Shown: positions 20,101 to 29,037, counted from the first letter of the stretch. The stretch is 64,000 bases of DNA from Acidimicrobiaceae bacterium (GCA_003167415.1 PMTF01000013.1:38692-102691), one strand, 5' to 3'. Numbers and translations are program-made. The notes: generated from the letters alone by a model not told the origin.

Positions 20101-20698
20101 CGAGATGTTGGGCACGTACATTTCGGACCACCCGCTCTACGAGGTGGAGAGTCAACTGGCGATGAAGACCGACGGCTCCATCATCAGCGTTCGCGAACGA
20201 GGCGAAGAGCTGGCGCACGCCGGCAAAGCCGTCACCGTGGGGGGCATTCTCGCCGAGGTCCAGATTCGTACGACCAAGATGGGCAAGCAGTACGCGCGCG
20301 TCGTATTGGAAGACCTCGGGGCCTCCATGGAGATCAACTTCTCGGCGAACAATTTCGAGAAATTCAGCGGTTTTCTGGCCAAGGACAACATCGTGCTGGT
20401 GAAGGTGCGCCCCGGTTTCGAAGAGGAGCTTCGCTTTAGCGCGATGGACGTCGAAATGTTAAGCGTGCAACGCGGCAACGAAGATTTACGTCTGGCGCTG
20501 CGTCCCGAGGACCTCACGCAGAGTTCAATTGCCACGCTGCGCGAGATTCTTTCTCGATATCCCGGCCGTTCGCCGGTCATTGTGGAGACCGGTACGGCCG
20601 GCAGGGCCTTCAAACTAGGCCCGGAGTTCAACGTCAACATCGCGAGTGTCGTTGCCGATCTTCGTACCGAATTCGGTCGAAACGTCATAAAGGCCTAG
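17141..20698 (+). CDS. dnaE: DNA polymerase III alpha subunit DnaE
   Basis: FVHLHNHTEYSMLDG PHP start; PDIDMDFDERFRG catalytic region; 1185 aa. Confidence 0.97.
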   Translation: MAEGFVHLHNHTEYSMLDGAARVEEMVLAAKADGQRAIAITDHGNLYGVIDFYEACRRHGVTPIIGLEAYMAANSRFDRPPRRGKIDDTGGETEGGQKLYHHLTLLATSNEGYRNLRELSSLAFLEGYYYKPRLDWDLLERYNVGLIATSGCLGGVVLQALMHDDYPKALELAGRLQSIFGPESFFIELQDHGLPEQERTNPQLLQIAKELRAPLVATNDLHYVHHDDAEMHDALLCIGTGSLVADPNRFRFHSDQHYLKSAAEMRYLFRDLPEACDNTLAIAERASVTIEFDNDALPEFPIPESFRADTHKEGANRLLRDLVLRGAHERYGEHLSDEVVDRLEKELGVVADMGFSDYFLVVWDLIRHAREQGIRVGPGRGSSAGCCIAYCLRIVDLDPIHYGLIFERFLNPGRRSMPDIDMDFDERFRGDMIRYAAERYGSDHVAQIVTFSTIKARAAVRDAARVLGYPPQLGDKIAKAMPPLVMGQDLPLGACFQPTPGYEGRFVEAAELRNLYDSDVEVKHSIDVAMGFVDKRRQDGIHAAAVVITKEPMLDYVPVQRKSGPSGSGEDAPIVTQYEASAIEKLGLLKMDFLGLRNLAIIERALENIRRRHGVEVDIDNVALDDPKVYEMLRLGNSIGIFQLEGDKMRQLMRRLAPTGFDDIAALNALYRPGPLSENVHNDFADRKNGRQAVSYDHPDLESILGETSGLMIYQEDIMRVATLIAGFSMTEADDLRKACSKKIREMIRAQRSKFVDGAEREGYGRDLGETIFNKIEPFADYAFPKSHAYGYALLGYQDAWLKVNYPVEYMAALLTSFRDDKDKTSVYLNEARQMGITIGVPNVNESFAEYAPSLSQDQTILFGLAAVRNVGEALVEKIVDERESHGHFSSIYDFVRRVDPLVLNRRTMESLIKAGAFDALGVPRLGFLLKVDEICDVTLARRRDHALGITTLFAAFGEGDGHDWEGTDVALSDIEFDKSVKLDFEREMLGTYISDHPLYEVESQLAMKTDGSIISVRERGEELAHAGKAVTVGGILAEVQIRTTKMGKQYARVVLEDLGASMEINFSANNFEKFSGFLAKDNIVLVKVRPGFEEELRFSAMDVEMLSVQRGNEDLRLALRPEDLTQSSIATLREILSRYPGRSPVIVETGTAGRAFKLGPEFNVNIASVVADLRTEFGRNVIKA

Positions 20699-20740
20699 TG
20701 GCGCCAGAGTGTTGTGTAAAGAGTCGTAGAATGTATTCCT

Positions 20741-21412
20741 ATGGCAATGACCGTCTCTACGAAGGACACCACCGCGCTCAGCGACGCAGAACTCGCCGAG
20801 ATGGCCGACCTCTGCGTCGACCGCGAGCCCAATTTTGACATTGGCTTCCTCTCCAAGCAACGAGAGGAGTGGGTGCTGGTCACCCAAGTGCGCGAGGGCA
20901 ACAAGTTGCGCGGCTATTCGTTTTGCACGCTCGAGCGGATTGGCGGCACGCCGTCACTACTGGTCGGGCTTTTGCTCGTGGACCGCAACGCCAAGTCCGA
21001 CCAGACGCTGAAGGCGATCCTGCACGACCAGTTCCGCCGAGCGTTACTGGCCTTCCCCGACGAGGACGTGCTGCTGGGCTCTCGACTCACCTCACCGGAC
21101 GGCTTTCGCGCCTTCGCCGGTCTCGAAGACGTCGTGCCGCGACTGGGCTACAAGCCGACCGGCGAGGACCGCGCCTGGGGCCGACGACTGGCCAAGCGCT
21201 TCGGCTCGGAAAAGTCGATCGACGACAAGACCTTCATCATGAGCGTCTCACCGGGACCGGTCGGCGGGCTCGACTACGTCGCGTCCAAGGGTCCGATTCC
21301 CGACGGTGTGGAGACCTTCTTCGCCGGCCTCAAGCCGCAAAAGGGCGAGCGCTTAGTGGTCTTCGGCTGGGCCATGGCCGAGTCCCTGGCCTCGGGCAAA
21401 CTGCCCAAGTAA
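20741..21412 (+). CDS. Hypothetical protein
   Basis: 223-aa ORF, TAGAAT eight nt upstream of ATG; fills the gap after dnaE. Confidence 0.7.
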   Translation: MAMTVSTKDTTALSDAELAEMADLCVDREPNFDIGFLSKQREEWVLVTQVREGNKLRGYSFCTLERIGGTPSLLVGLLLVDRNAKSDQTLKAILHDQFRRALLAFPDEDVLLGSRLTSPDGFRAFAGLEDVVPRLGYKPTGEDRAWGRRLAKRFGSEKSIDDKTFIMSVSPGPVGGLDYVASKGPIPDGVETFFAGLKPQKGERLVVFGWAMAESLASGKLPK

Positions 21413-21413
21413 T

Positions 21414-22133
21414 TCAACCGCGCGGCAGAAGTCCCGTGCAGCTCTTGTAGCAGTGGCCGTCGATCGGTTTGGACAACGTCGTCAGCACGTAGGTCGGTCG
21501 GAATCCCAGGGCCGCCGCCAGGTCTTTACCGGCCAGCGACGGGCGTCGCGTCGCCTCCATCGTTCGAATGGCGTGGGCGTCCTCACACAGCAGCCACACG
21601 TCGTCCCCGAACCAACCGAAGCGAACCCACGTGGAACCGTCGTCGTGTCGACGAAGCAGTTGGGGCCCGCGATCGGCGGCGATGAGCGCGACGCTCGGTC
21701 GCTCGCCGCGGAACTCCCAATACGGCGCGCTGGGACCGCGAAAACCGAACAGCGGCCCGTCGGCCGGGCTGGCCAACTGCTCGAGCCACCGACGCACGCG
21801 TCGTCCGTGGTAGGTCCCGAGTCGGCGCGGCAGATCGGCGAGGGTGACCGCCTCGGGTTGGGCGAGGTCGTTGCGCTCGATGTCCTCGGCCAGTTGGCCC
21901 TCGACGACGTCGAAGACCGCGAGGTCCGTCACGTAATCCGACGGCCAGGGAATACGCCAGCGCATGATGGCCTGGGACTTGAGATCGACGACGGTGGTCG
22001 TTTCGTTCGTCGAGCCCAGTACCAGCCCGTAGACGGTGGCGCCACCCGTGAGTTCGACGCTCGAGCGCTGGGGCATGCGCTCGACGAGGCGTTTGTTGGC
22101 CCGGGCGGCCTGGTCGCGAGTGAAGATCGACAT
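21414..22133 (-). CDS. Hypothetical protein with C-terminal GHCYKSCTGLLPRG
   Basis: 239-aa ORF, ATGA overlap with upstream YyaL gene. Confidence 0.7.
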   Translation of the reverse strand: MSIFTRDQAARANKRLVERMPQRSSVELTGGATVYGLVLGSTNETTTVVDLKSQAIMRWRIPWPSDYVTDLAVFDVVEGQLAEDIERNDLAQPEAVTLADLPRRLGTYHGRRVRRWLEQLASPADGPLFGFRGPSAPYWEFRGERPSVALIAADRGPQLLRRHDDGSTWVRFGWFGDDVWLLCEDAHAIRTMEATRRPSLAGKDLAAALGFRPTYVLTTLSKPIDGHCYKSCTGLLPRG

Positions 22134-24136
22134 CAGGCTCCCACGATACGCAACTGCGCGTCGAGCGCCTTCACGGTCTCGACCGGCATCTGACAGACGC
22201 CCCCGCGACAGACGTAGGCGGAGCCGGAGTGACGACTCTCGAGCGGGGCCAAAGGGCCGGTCCCCGTCACCAGAACCGCGCGCCTCGTGAAATGCGAACG
22301 AACGTGGTCACTCAGTGCGTTCGCGTCGCCCGGAACGACCACCTCCACGCCCGAGAGCGCGAACCCGGCCGCCTCGAGCAGGTCCGGGACCGCGCTGGGA
22401 TGGTGGGCCAGCAGCGACGCCGCGAGTTCGACGAGTCGCTGCGCGACGCTCAGGGTGTCGGTGTCACCGGTACACAGGGCCAGTCGAGCGAAGGCGCGAC
22501 ACGCGACGGCGTGACTCGACGGTGTCGCTCCATCGAAAATCTCCTTGGGCTGGGCGTGCAGATCGGTGACGAGGTCACTTCGGGCATTGATTCCATTGCC
22601 GACGTGCGGAGAGTTCGACGTCGGCACCTCACCGTCCCAGTAGTGCTCGAGCAAGTAGCGCGCGAGTGAGCTCGCCGACTCGAGCCACTCAGCGTCGCCG
22701 GTCGCCTCGAAGGCGTCCACGGACGCGTCGAGCGTCCAGGCGACGTCACTCGCGCTGGCGTGGGCGCGCTGGCCCTCGGTTCGCCACCACACGCCGTCGC
22801 GGAAGTGCGTTTGGCGCAGCGATCGGAGAAGCGAGGTTCCGCGCGCGACGTGGGGCGCTTCGCCGCTCTCGAAGAGGGCCGACGCGAACATCGCGTTCCA
22901 TTCGAGTATCACCTTTTCGTCGCGACTGGGTTGGCTTCGCCGGGCGCGCGAACGAACCAGCGCCTCTCGGGCCGCCATTAGGGCGACCGGGGTAGAGAAG
23001 GGCTCGTCGACGTCGAGACGAGGGATCGAGCGGCCTTCGAACGCGCCCGGCTCTTCTATTCGCCAACGTTGCAGAGCGGCGTCGACGACAACGACGAGGC
23101 CGTCGCGCTCGAGGGCGTCGGTCACTTCGCGCGGGGTCCACGTGACGTGGGAGCCTTCAACACCGCCGGCGTCGGCGTCGAGGGCCGAGGCGAATCCGCT
23201 CTCCACGGCGAGGTCATTCAAGACAAACTCAATCGTGTCCCGGGCCACCTCGCGCCACTCGTCGTGTTCGGGCATCGCTTTGGCCGCACGAAGGTACGCC
23301 CGGGTCAGTAGGGCCTGGTCGCTCAGCATTTTTTCGAAGTGCGGGACATGCCACCCGGCGTCCACGCTGTATCGCGCAAAGCCCCCACGAAGATGGTCGT
23401 AGATACCTCGGCGAGACATCGCGTCCAACGTCCGCTCAACCGCGAACCGTGCCTCGTCGTCATTGAACTCCAACAGCGCCTCGACGTAACTGGGCCGTGG
23501 AAACTTTGGTGCGTTCCCGAAGCCGCCTTCGGCGTCGACGCGCGCCACGAGTTCGTCGCGCAGTCGTTGACGCGACGCGGCCAAATCGAGCCTTTCCGTG
23601 AACGGCGCGAGATGATCGATGAATCGGACCTCGCGTTCGAGCGCTCGCGAGAGTTCATCGGCCTGGCGTTCGACATCGTCGCGCCGATTGATCCAGGCCT
23701 CGTGCATCGCCGTCAACAGACCGGTAAAACTGGCCTGACCGTAACGTTCGACCGGCGGATAGTACGTGCCCGCCATGAAGGGACGCCCGTCGGACACGAG
23801 GAACACCGACATCGGCCAGCCGCCCTGTCCGCTCACCAATTGAGTCGCCGCCATATAGAGGGCGTCGACGTCGGGACGCTCTTCGCGATCGACTTTGATG
23901 GGTACGAAGAACTCGTTGAGCAGTGCGGCGACGTTGGGGTCTTCAAAGGACTCGTGTGCCATCACGTGGCACCAGTGGCACGCGGCGTAACCGACGGAGA
24001 GGAAGACCGGACGGTCGAGTCGACCGGCTTCTTCGAGCGATTCTTTACTCCAGGTACGCCACTCCACGGGGTTGTCGACGTGGTCCAATAGGTAGGAAGA
24101 TTCCAGTTGGTCTCGCACGTCGCGCAGTAGTGGCAT
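22133..24136 (-). CDS. YyaL/DUF255 thioredoxin-domain protein
   Basis: NPVEWRTWS, GYAACHWCHVMAHESFED, GGWPMSVFL motifs. Confidence 0.92.
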   Translation of the reverse strand: MPLLRDVRDQLESSYLLDHVDNPVEWRTWSKESLEEAGRLDRPVFLSVGYAACHWCHVMAHESFEDPNVAALLNEFFVPIKVDREERPDVDALYMAATQLVSGQGGWPMSVFLVSDGRPFMAGTYYPPVERYGQASFTGLLTAMHEAWINRRDDVERQADELSRALEREVRFIDHLAPFTERLDLAASRQRLRDELVARVDAEGGFGNAPKFPRPSYVEALLEFNDDEARFAVERTLDAMSRRGIYDHLRGGFARYSVDAGWHVPHFEKMLSDQALLTRAYLRAAKAMPEHDEWREVARDTIEFVLNDLAVESGFASALDADAGGVEGSHVTWTPREVTDALERDGLVVVVDAALQRWRIEEPGAFEGRSIPRLDVDEPFSTPVALMAAREALVRSRARRSQPSRDEKVILEWNAMFASALFESGEAPHVARGTSLLRSLRQTHFRDGVWWRTEGQRAHASASDVAWTLDASVDAFEATGDAEWLESASSLARYLLEHYWDGEVPTSNSPHVGNGINARSDLVTDLHAQPKEIFDGATPSSHAVACRAFARLALCTGDTDTLSVAQRLVELAASLLAHHPSAVPDLLEAAGFALSGVEVVVPGDANALSDHVRSHFTRRAVLVTGTGPLAPLESRHSGSAYVCRGGVCQMPVETVKALDAQLRIVGA

Positions 24137-24392
24137 CGATTTACCTCGAGGAGACCTTAGGTGTTTCGGAGAATCTTGCGGTCGAGGTCCTCTTCGACGA
24201 CGTGCCTACAAGGTTCGCCGGCCACGTAGATAAATGCGAGATCGCCGAGACGCGACTCGAGAGGACAAACATTCAGCGGTTCGCCGTAGCGAAGCTTGTG
24301 ACCCGTTAGTTCTCGCGTGTTAAGAGCGTGGGCGGGCACCGTCGTCACTGACTACTCTGAACAGCGTCACGGCAACGCAGAGGGGGGGAGTG

Positions 24393-25373
24393 ATGGTCGA
24401 GCCACTTCGGTGGGGCATCCTCGGCACTGGGAGCATCGCCCATACCTTCGCGAGCGACCTCCGATTCATCGACGAGGGTGTGGTCGCGGCTGTTGGGTCG
24501 CGTTCGCCAAACTCCGCGGACTCCTTTGGCGATCAGTTTGGCGTGCCACTTCGCTTCGATTCCTACGAAGCACTCGTCGACTCCGCGCTAGTCGACGTCG
24601 TGTACGTGGCGACGCCACACCCCATGCACTTCGCCAACGCCATGCTGGCTCTCGAACACGACAAACCGGTGCTCGTCGAGAAGGCCTTCACGATGACCGC
24701 GCGCGAGGCCCGTGAGCTCGTCGCCGTGGCCCGCGCCAAGGGGCTCTTCCTCATGGAGGCGATGTGGACGAGATTTCTTCCCCACATGGTTGCCGTGCGA
24801 AAACTGATCAGCGACGGCGCACTCGGAGACATCGTCACGGTCGAGGCCGACCACGGTCAGTGGTTCGCGCCCGATCCCGCCTCACGACTGTTCGCTCCCG
24901 ATCTGGGCGGCGGGGCTCTACTCGACCTTGGGGTCTATCCGGTGTCCTTCGCCTCGATGGTCCTGGGCGCTCCCGATCGTCTCACCGCGCTCGTTGATCC
25001 AGCCTTCAGCGGCGTCGACGGACAGACCTCGATGCTCTTTGGTTATGCGAGCGGCGCGCACGCGGTTCTCACCTGCACTTTGGGCGCTCGCACCCCAACT
25101 CGGGCCTGCATCTCGGGTACGAAGGCGCGCATCGAGATCGATGGTGATTTCTACGCACCATCGTCGTTCGCGCTCATTCCCCGAGAGGGAAACGAGCAAC
25201 GGTTTGACTTTCCAAAGCAAGGTCGTGGCCTGTACTATCAGGCCCAAGAGGTCGCGCGATGCCTCGGCGAGGGTCGCCTGGAGAGCGACGTCATGCCGCT
25301 CGATGAGTCGATCTCGATCATGGCGACCATGGAACGCGTGCTCGCTTTTTTATATATCCAGAAGGCTTTGTAG
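24393..25373 (+). CDS. Gfo/Idh/MocA-family oxidoreductase
   Basis: GILGTGSIAHTF Rossmann motif, EKAFTMTAREARELV, LGVYPVSFA. Confidence 0.9.
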   Translation: MVEPLRWGILGTGSIAHTFASDLRFIDEGVVAAVGSRSPNSADSFGDQFGVPLRFDSYEALVDSALVDVVYVATPHPMHFANAMLALEHDKPVLVEKAFTMTAREARELVAVARAKGLFLMEAMWTRFLPHMVAVRKLISDGALGDIVTVEADHGQWFAPDPASRLFAPDLGGGALLDLGVYPVSFASMVLGAPDRLTALVDPAFSGVDGQTSMLFGYASGAHAVLTCTLGARTPTRACISGTKARIEIDGDFYAPSSFALIPREGNEQRFDFPKQGRGLYYQAQEVARCLGEGRLESDVMPLDESISIMATMERVLAFLYIQKAL

Positions 25374-25565
25374 ACCGACTCACGTTGGCGCTCGCTGTAA
25401 CCCATCAAAGACGAGCGAAGGGGAACCAAGGTTCGGCGTCGAGATTGGCGCGGCATTCGTAGGCGAGGGTGGACGACGAGATTTCCTCGGCGGGGGCCCA
25501 CCGGCGAAGTCCCAATCTCGTCGGCCGCATGTTTTTGTCGTCACGTCCGTGCTACGTTTTTCCTG

Positions 25566-25591
25566 CGAACGTCGCTGTCACGGGACGTTCG
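25566..25591. repeat. Inverted repeat CGAACGTC-N10-GACGTTCG upstream of xylF-like gene
   Basis: Perfect 8-bp arms 25566-25573 / 25584-25591. Confidence 0.5.
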
Positions 25592-25648
25592 TGAAGTAAT
25601 CACAGAAACTGGCATCGTTGGGGTGCCACTGAGGGGTTGGGGAAAATA

Positions 25649-26881
25649 ATGAATTTTAGAAAAGGAAGGGCCCTTGCGGCCGTTGCCTTGGCGGGGACAT
25701 TCATCGCCTTGGCAGTTCCGTCAGTGAGTTCGGCGTCTGGCACAGTATCCGCCACGACGTTTAATGCGAACTACACGACCATGGCGGACTTGACGGCCAT
25801 TACGGCTGCGGGCACCGGTGGTATCGGCGTCATTTTGCCGGACGAAGTCTCGTCAAACCGCTACGTCGACTTTGACGCACCGAACTTGTCGACGGCTCTC
25901 TCCGACGCAGGTCTTCTGCCAACTGACTTGAACGTGCAAAACGCCCTCGGCGTGGACGCCACGGAGATCAGCATCGCGCAAGGCGACATTGCCTCAGGCG
26001 ACAAAGTCCTCATCATGGACCCGCTTGACGCAACTACCGGCATCACGATTGAGTCAGACGCGGCTAAGGCCGGCGTTGGAGTCGTTGACTATGACCGTCT
26101 GACGGTTGGTGGATCTGGCAAGTACTACGTGAGCTTCAACAATGTCGCGGTGGGCACGCTCATCGGACAAGGTGAGCTCGCGTGCATCACGGCGTACAAG
26201 ATCAAGAAGCCACTGGTGTACGTGATGAACGGCAGCACCTCGACGGACAACAACGCCGTGCTGTTTGCCAAGGGTTATGACGCGGTACTGAACGGTAAGG
26301 GCTACAAGGCCTCGGTCGGCGGTACCGGCAACTCGAAGACGATCAACGAGACGGGTACCGGAACATGGACGCCCGCAACCGCGTTGACGGACTTCCAGGG
26401 TGCGTACTCGAAGAACCCGAAGATCGATGCAGTGGTGACGCCGAACGACGAGAACGCCGCGCCGATCATTTCCTACTTGCAGAAGAAGGGTCTGAAGCCG
26501 GACAAGATTCCGTTCACCGGACAGGACGCCACGTTGACCGGTTTCCAGAACATCATCTCTGGATACCAGTGCGGCACCGTGTACAAGCCCATTTGGCAAG
26601 AGGCTCAGGCCGCTGCTGCATTGGCCATCTACATGCGCGCCGGCAAGACGCCGCCTAAGGCTCTTGTTAACGGCACCACCTCTGACCCAACGACGAAGCG
26701 CGCTGTTCCCTCGGTCCTCTTGAAGGCCTCGTGGGTGACGGCGACGAAGATTCAGTCAACGGTCATCGCCAACGGTGTTATCAACGCGGTTGCTTTGTGC
26801 ACCAATGTAAAGCCAAAGGTTTCGGGTGACTCCAAGTTGCCCACGTACAAGGCCGACTGCAAGAAAGACAAGATTTCCTAA
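25649..26881 (+). CDS. Sugar ABC transporter substrate-binding protein (xylose/ribose-type)
   Basis: Sec signal peptide; periplasmic-binding-protein fold sequence (IGVILPDE, GYDAVLNGKGYK); followed by ATPase and permease. Confidence 0.88.
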   Translation: MNFRKGRALAAVALAGTFIALAVPSVSSASGTVSATTFNANYTTMADLTAITAAGTGGIGVILPDEVSSNRYVDFDAPNLSTALSDAGLLPTDLNVQNALGVDATEISIAQGDIASGDKVLIMDPLDATTGITIESDAAKAGVGVVDYDRLTVGGSGKYYVSFNNVAVGTLIGQGELACITAYKIKKPLVYVMNGSTSTDNNAVLFAKGYDAVLNGKGYKASVGGTGNSKTINETGTGTWTPATALTDFQGAYSKNPKIDAVVTPNDENAAPIISYLQKKGLKPDKIPFTGQDATLTGFQNIISGYQCGTVYKPIWQEAQAAAALAIYMRAGKTPPKALVNGTTSDPTTKRAVPSVLLKASWVTATKIQSTVIANGVINAVALCTNVKPKVSGDSKLPTYKADCKKDKIS

Positions 26882-26907
26882 GCAAGTAAGTAAGTAAAAA
26901 GGTCATT

Positions 26908-26970
26908 CCATGTCCGAGTCCGCTACAGGAGAGCCCGTTAACGCGGGAGCCGTAGCGGACTCGGACATGG
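26908..26970. repeat. Perfect 19-bp inverted repeat with 25-nt loop spanning the start of the ATPase gene
   Basis: CCATGTCCGAGTCCGCTAC (26908-26926) / GTAGCGGACTCGGACATGG (26952-26970). Confidence 0.95.
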
Positions 26971-27722
26971 GCGTTGACCCGTCAATGCTGTTGAGCCTGC
27001 GCGGCGTGACGAAGCATTTCGGAGCCGTCCAGGCTCTTCGACAAGTCGATCTCGACGTTCCCGCGGGCCAAGTCACCGCGTTAGTCGGTGACAACGGCGC
27101 GGGTAAGTCCACGCTCATCAAAGCGGTTGCGGGCATCTGGGAGCCGTCCAGTGGGACCATGTACTGGCAAGGTAAGAAGATTGACATTCACACTCCGAAA
27201 GAAGCGGCCTTACTCGGTATTGCCACGGTGTATCAAGACCTCGCACTGTGTGACAATCTCGACATCGTTGCCAACATGTACTTGGGCTTCGAGTCCACCA
27301 AGAAGCACGTACTCGATGAGATCACGATGGAAAAGCGTACGCAACAGACGCTGAAAGATCTTTCCGTCACCACGGTGCACTCGGTACGCCAGCTGGTGGC
27401 GTCACTATCGGGCGGACAGCGTCAATCCGTCGCCGTCGCGCGTGCGGTTATGCGCGACGCGAAGCTGGTCATCATGGACGAACCCACCGCGGCGCTGGGA
27501 GTCTCTCAGACGGCCCAAGTCTTGGCTCTCATCAAGACCCTGGCGTCAAGGGGCATCGGTGTCCTCGTAATTTCGCACAACCTCAATGACGTCTTCGAGG
27601 TGGCCGACCGCGTGGCCGTCATGTATCTCGGCACTTTGGTGAGTAGCGGGCCCGTCGCCAACTACACGATGTCGAGCACCGTCGAACTCATCACCACCGG
27701 CGTGGTCTCGCGCGCCGCGTAA
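26910..27722 (+). CDS. Sugar ABC transporter ATP-binding protein (single ABC domain)
   Basis: GDNGAGKST Walker A, LSGGQRQSVAVARA signature, VIMDEPTAAL Walker B. Confidence 0.93.
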   Translation: MSESATGEPVNAGAVADSDMGVDPSMLLSLRGVTKHFGAVQALRQVDLDVPAGQVTALVGDNGAGKSTLIKAVAGIWEPSSGTMYWQGKKIDIHTPKEAALLGIATVYQDLALCDNLDIVANMYLGFESTKKHVLDEITMEKRTQQTLKDLSVTTVHSVRQLVASLSGGQRQSVAVARAVMRDAKLVIMDEPTAALGVSQTAQVLALIKTLASRGIGVLVISHNLNDVFEVADRVAVMYLGTLVSSGPVANYTMSSTVELITTGVVSRAA

Positions 27723-27763
27723 CTTGTATCTGACAGGCCCATTCATTCGCGAAAGAGTTTTCC

Positions 27764-29011
27764 TTGGCTACTACCTCTGAACCCCTACCAGAAACTCCCG
27801 TTTTAGAGCTGACGAAGACGACTCTGACCGCTCGCCTGACCGGTCTTATCGGATCCGACGTGGGTATCGTTCCGGTTCTCATTGCGCTCGTGGTGCTCAT
27901 CATCTATTTCGAAGTTCGCAGTTCTGTATTTCTCAAGCCGGACAACATCACCAACCTTTTCGTTCAGGCGATCATCTTCATATTCCTAGGTATGGCCGAG
28001 GTCTGGCTACTCCTCCTCGGCGAAATCGACCTTTCCCTCGGTTGGATGGCCGGCCTGAGCGGGTCCATTGCGGCGATCTACACCAATATCCAGTTCGGCT
28101 GGCCCTGGTGGCTGGCCTTCCTCGCGGCCTTGGTCGTGTGCACGGCCATCGGCGGCCTGTGGGGCCTTATCGTCGTGAAACTGAACTTGCCGTCGTTCAT
28201 CGTCACCCTGGCCGGAAGTTTCATCCTCGAAGGCGTCCTCCTCTATATCCTCGACCGCGTCTTTGAAGGAGGCGGTGCACCGATTCAGAGCAGTGAGTTG
28301 ACCAACCTCACCGTTGGAAACCTGACACCGACGTGGACCTGGATCTTTGTCATCGCAGTAATAGCCGTATCGGCCGCAGTCATGATCTTTCGTGAACGAT
28401 CGCGCCGCGCCGCGGGCCTCGAGGTTCCCCCGTTCTATCGAATCGTGGTCAAACTCGTCGCGCTGACCGCGGTGAGCGTGGCCCTCGCGTGGCTCTTTAA
28501 CACGAATCGCGGGGCGTTCATAAAAATCGAGGGCATGCCCTTCGCGGTGCCGATGGTGTTCGGGGTGCTCGGGATCTACTCCTTCATCTTGGCGCGCACG
28601 AAGTTCGGTCGCTATATGTACGCCATCGGAGGCAACAGAGAAGCGGCCCGTCGCGCCGGCATTCCGGTGAATCGTTACCGCGTCTACGCCTTCATGCTCG
28701 GTGGCTTCACCGCCGGCATCGCCGGGCTGTTCTACGTGTCGCGCCTCGGTGGCTACTCGTCCAGTTCGACGGATCCCTCGCTCGTGCTCTACGCCGTCGC
28801 CGCCGCCGTGATCGGTGGCACGAGTCTCTACGGCGGCCGAGGCAAGATGACCTACCCGGTCGTGGGCGGCATCATTTTGGCCGTGATCAACAACGGGCTG
28901 GTGCTCATCCAGATCACTTCGACTATGGTCTACGTCATTACGGGCGTCGTCCTCTTGGGCGCGATTACGGTTGACTCGTTGGCTCGCAAGAGCCAGACGT
29001 TGCTCAAATAG
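27764..29011 (+). CDS. Sugar ABC transporter permease (XylH/RbsC-like)
   Basis: BPD_transp_2-type sequence (NLPSFIVTLAGSFILEGVLLYIL, AIGGNREAARRAGIPV); TTG start. Confidence 0.9.
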   Translation: MATTSEPLPETPVLELTKTTLTARLTGLIGSDVGIVPVLIALVVLIIYFEVRSSVFLKPDNITNLFVQAIIFIFLGMAEVWLLLLGEIDLSLGWMAGLSGSIAAIYTNIQFGWPWWLAFLAALVVCTAIGGLWGLIVVKLNLPSFIVTLAGSFILEGVLLYILDRVFEGGGAPIQSSELTNLTVGNLTPTWTWIFVIAVIAVSAAVMIFRERSRRAAGLEVPPFYRIVVKLVALTAVSVALAWLFNTNRGAFIKIEGMPFAVPMVFGVLGIYSFILARTKFGRYMYAIGGNREAARRAGIPVNRYRVYAFMLGGFTAGIAGLFYVSRLGGYSSSSTDPSLVLYAVAAAVIGGTSLYGGRGKMTYPVVGGIILAVINNGLVLIQITSTMVYVITGVVLLGAITVDSLARKSQTLLK

Positions 29012-29037
29012 TTCAGTTTTATCTTCGCGCGAATGCC

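Noticed and set aside
19241-20218. 325-aa antisense ORF inside dnaE
   Set aside because: Same shadow effect; dnaE is unambiguous.
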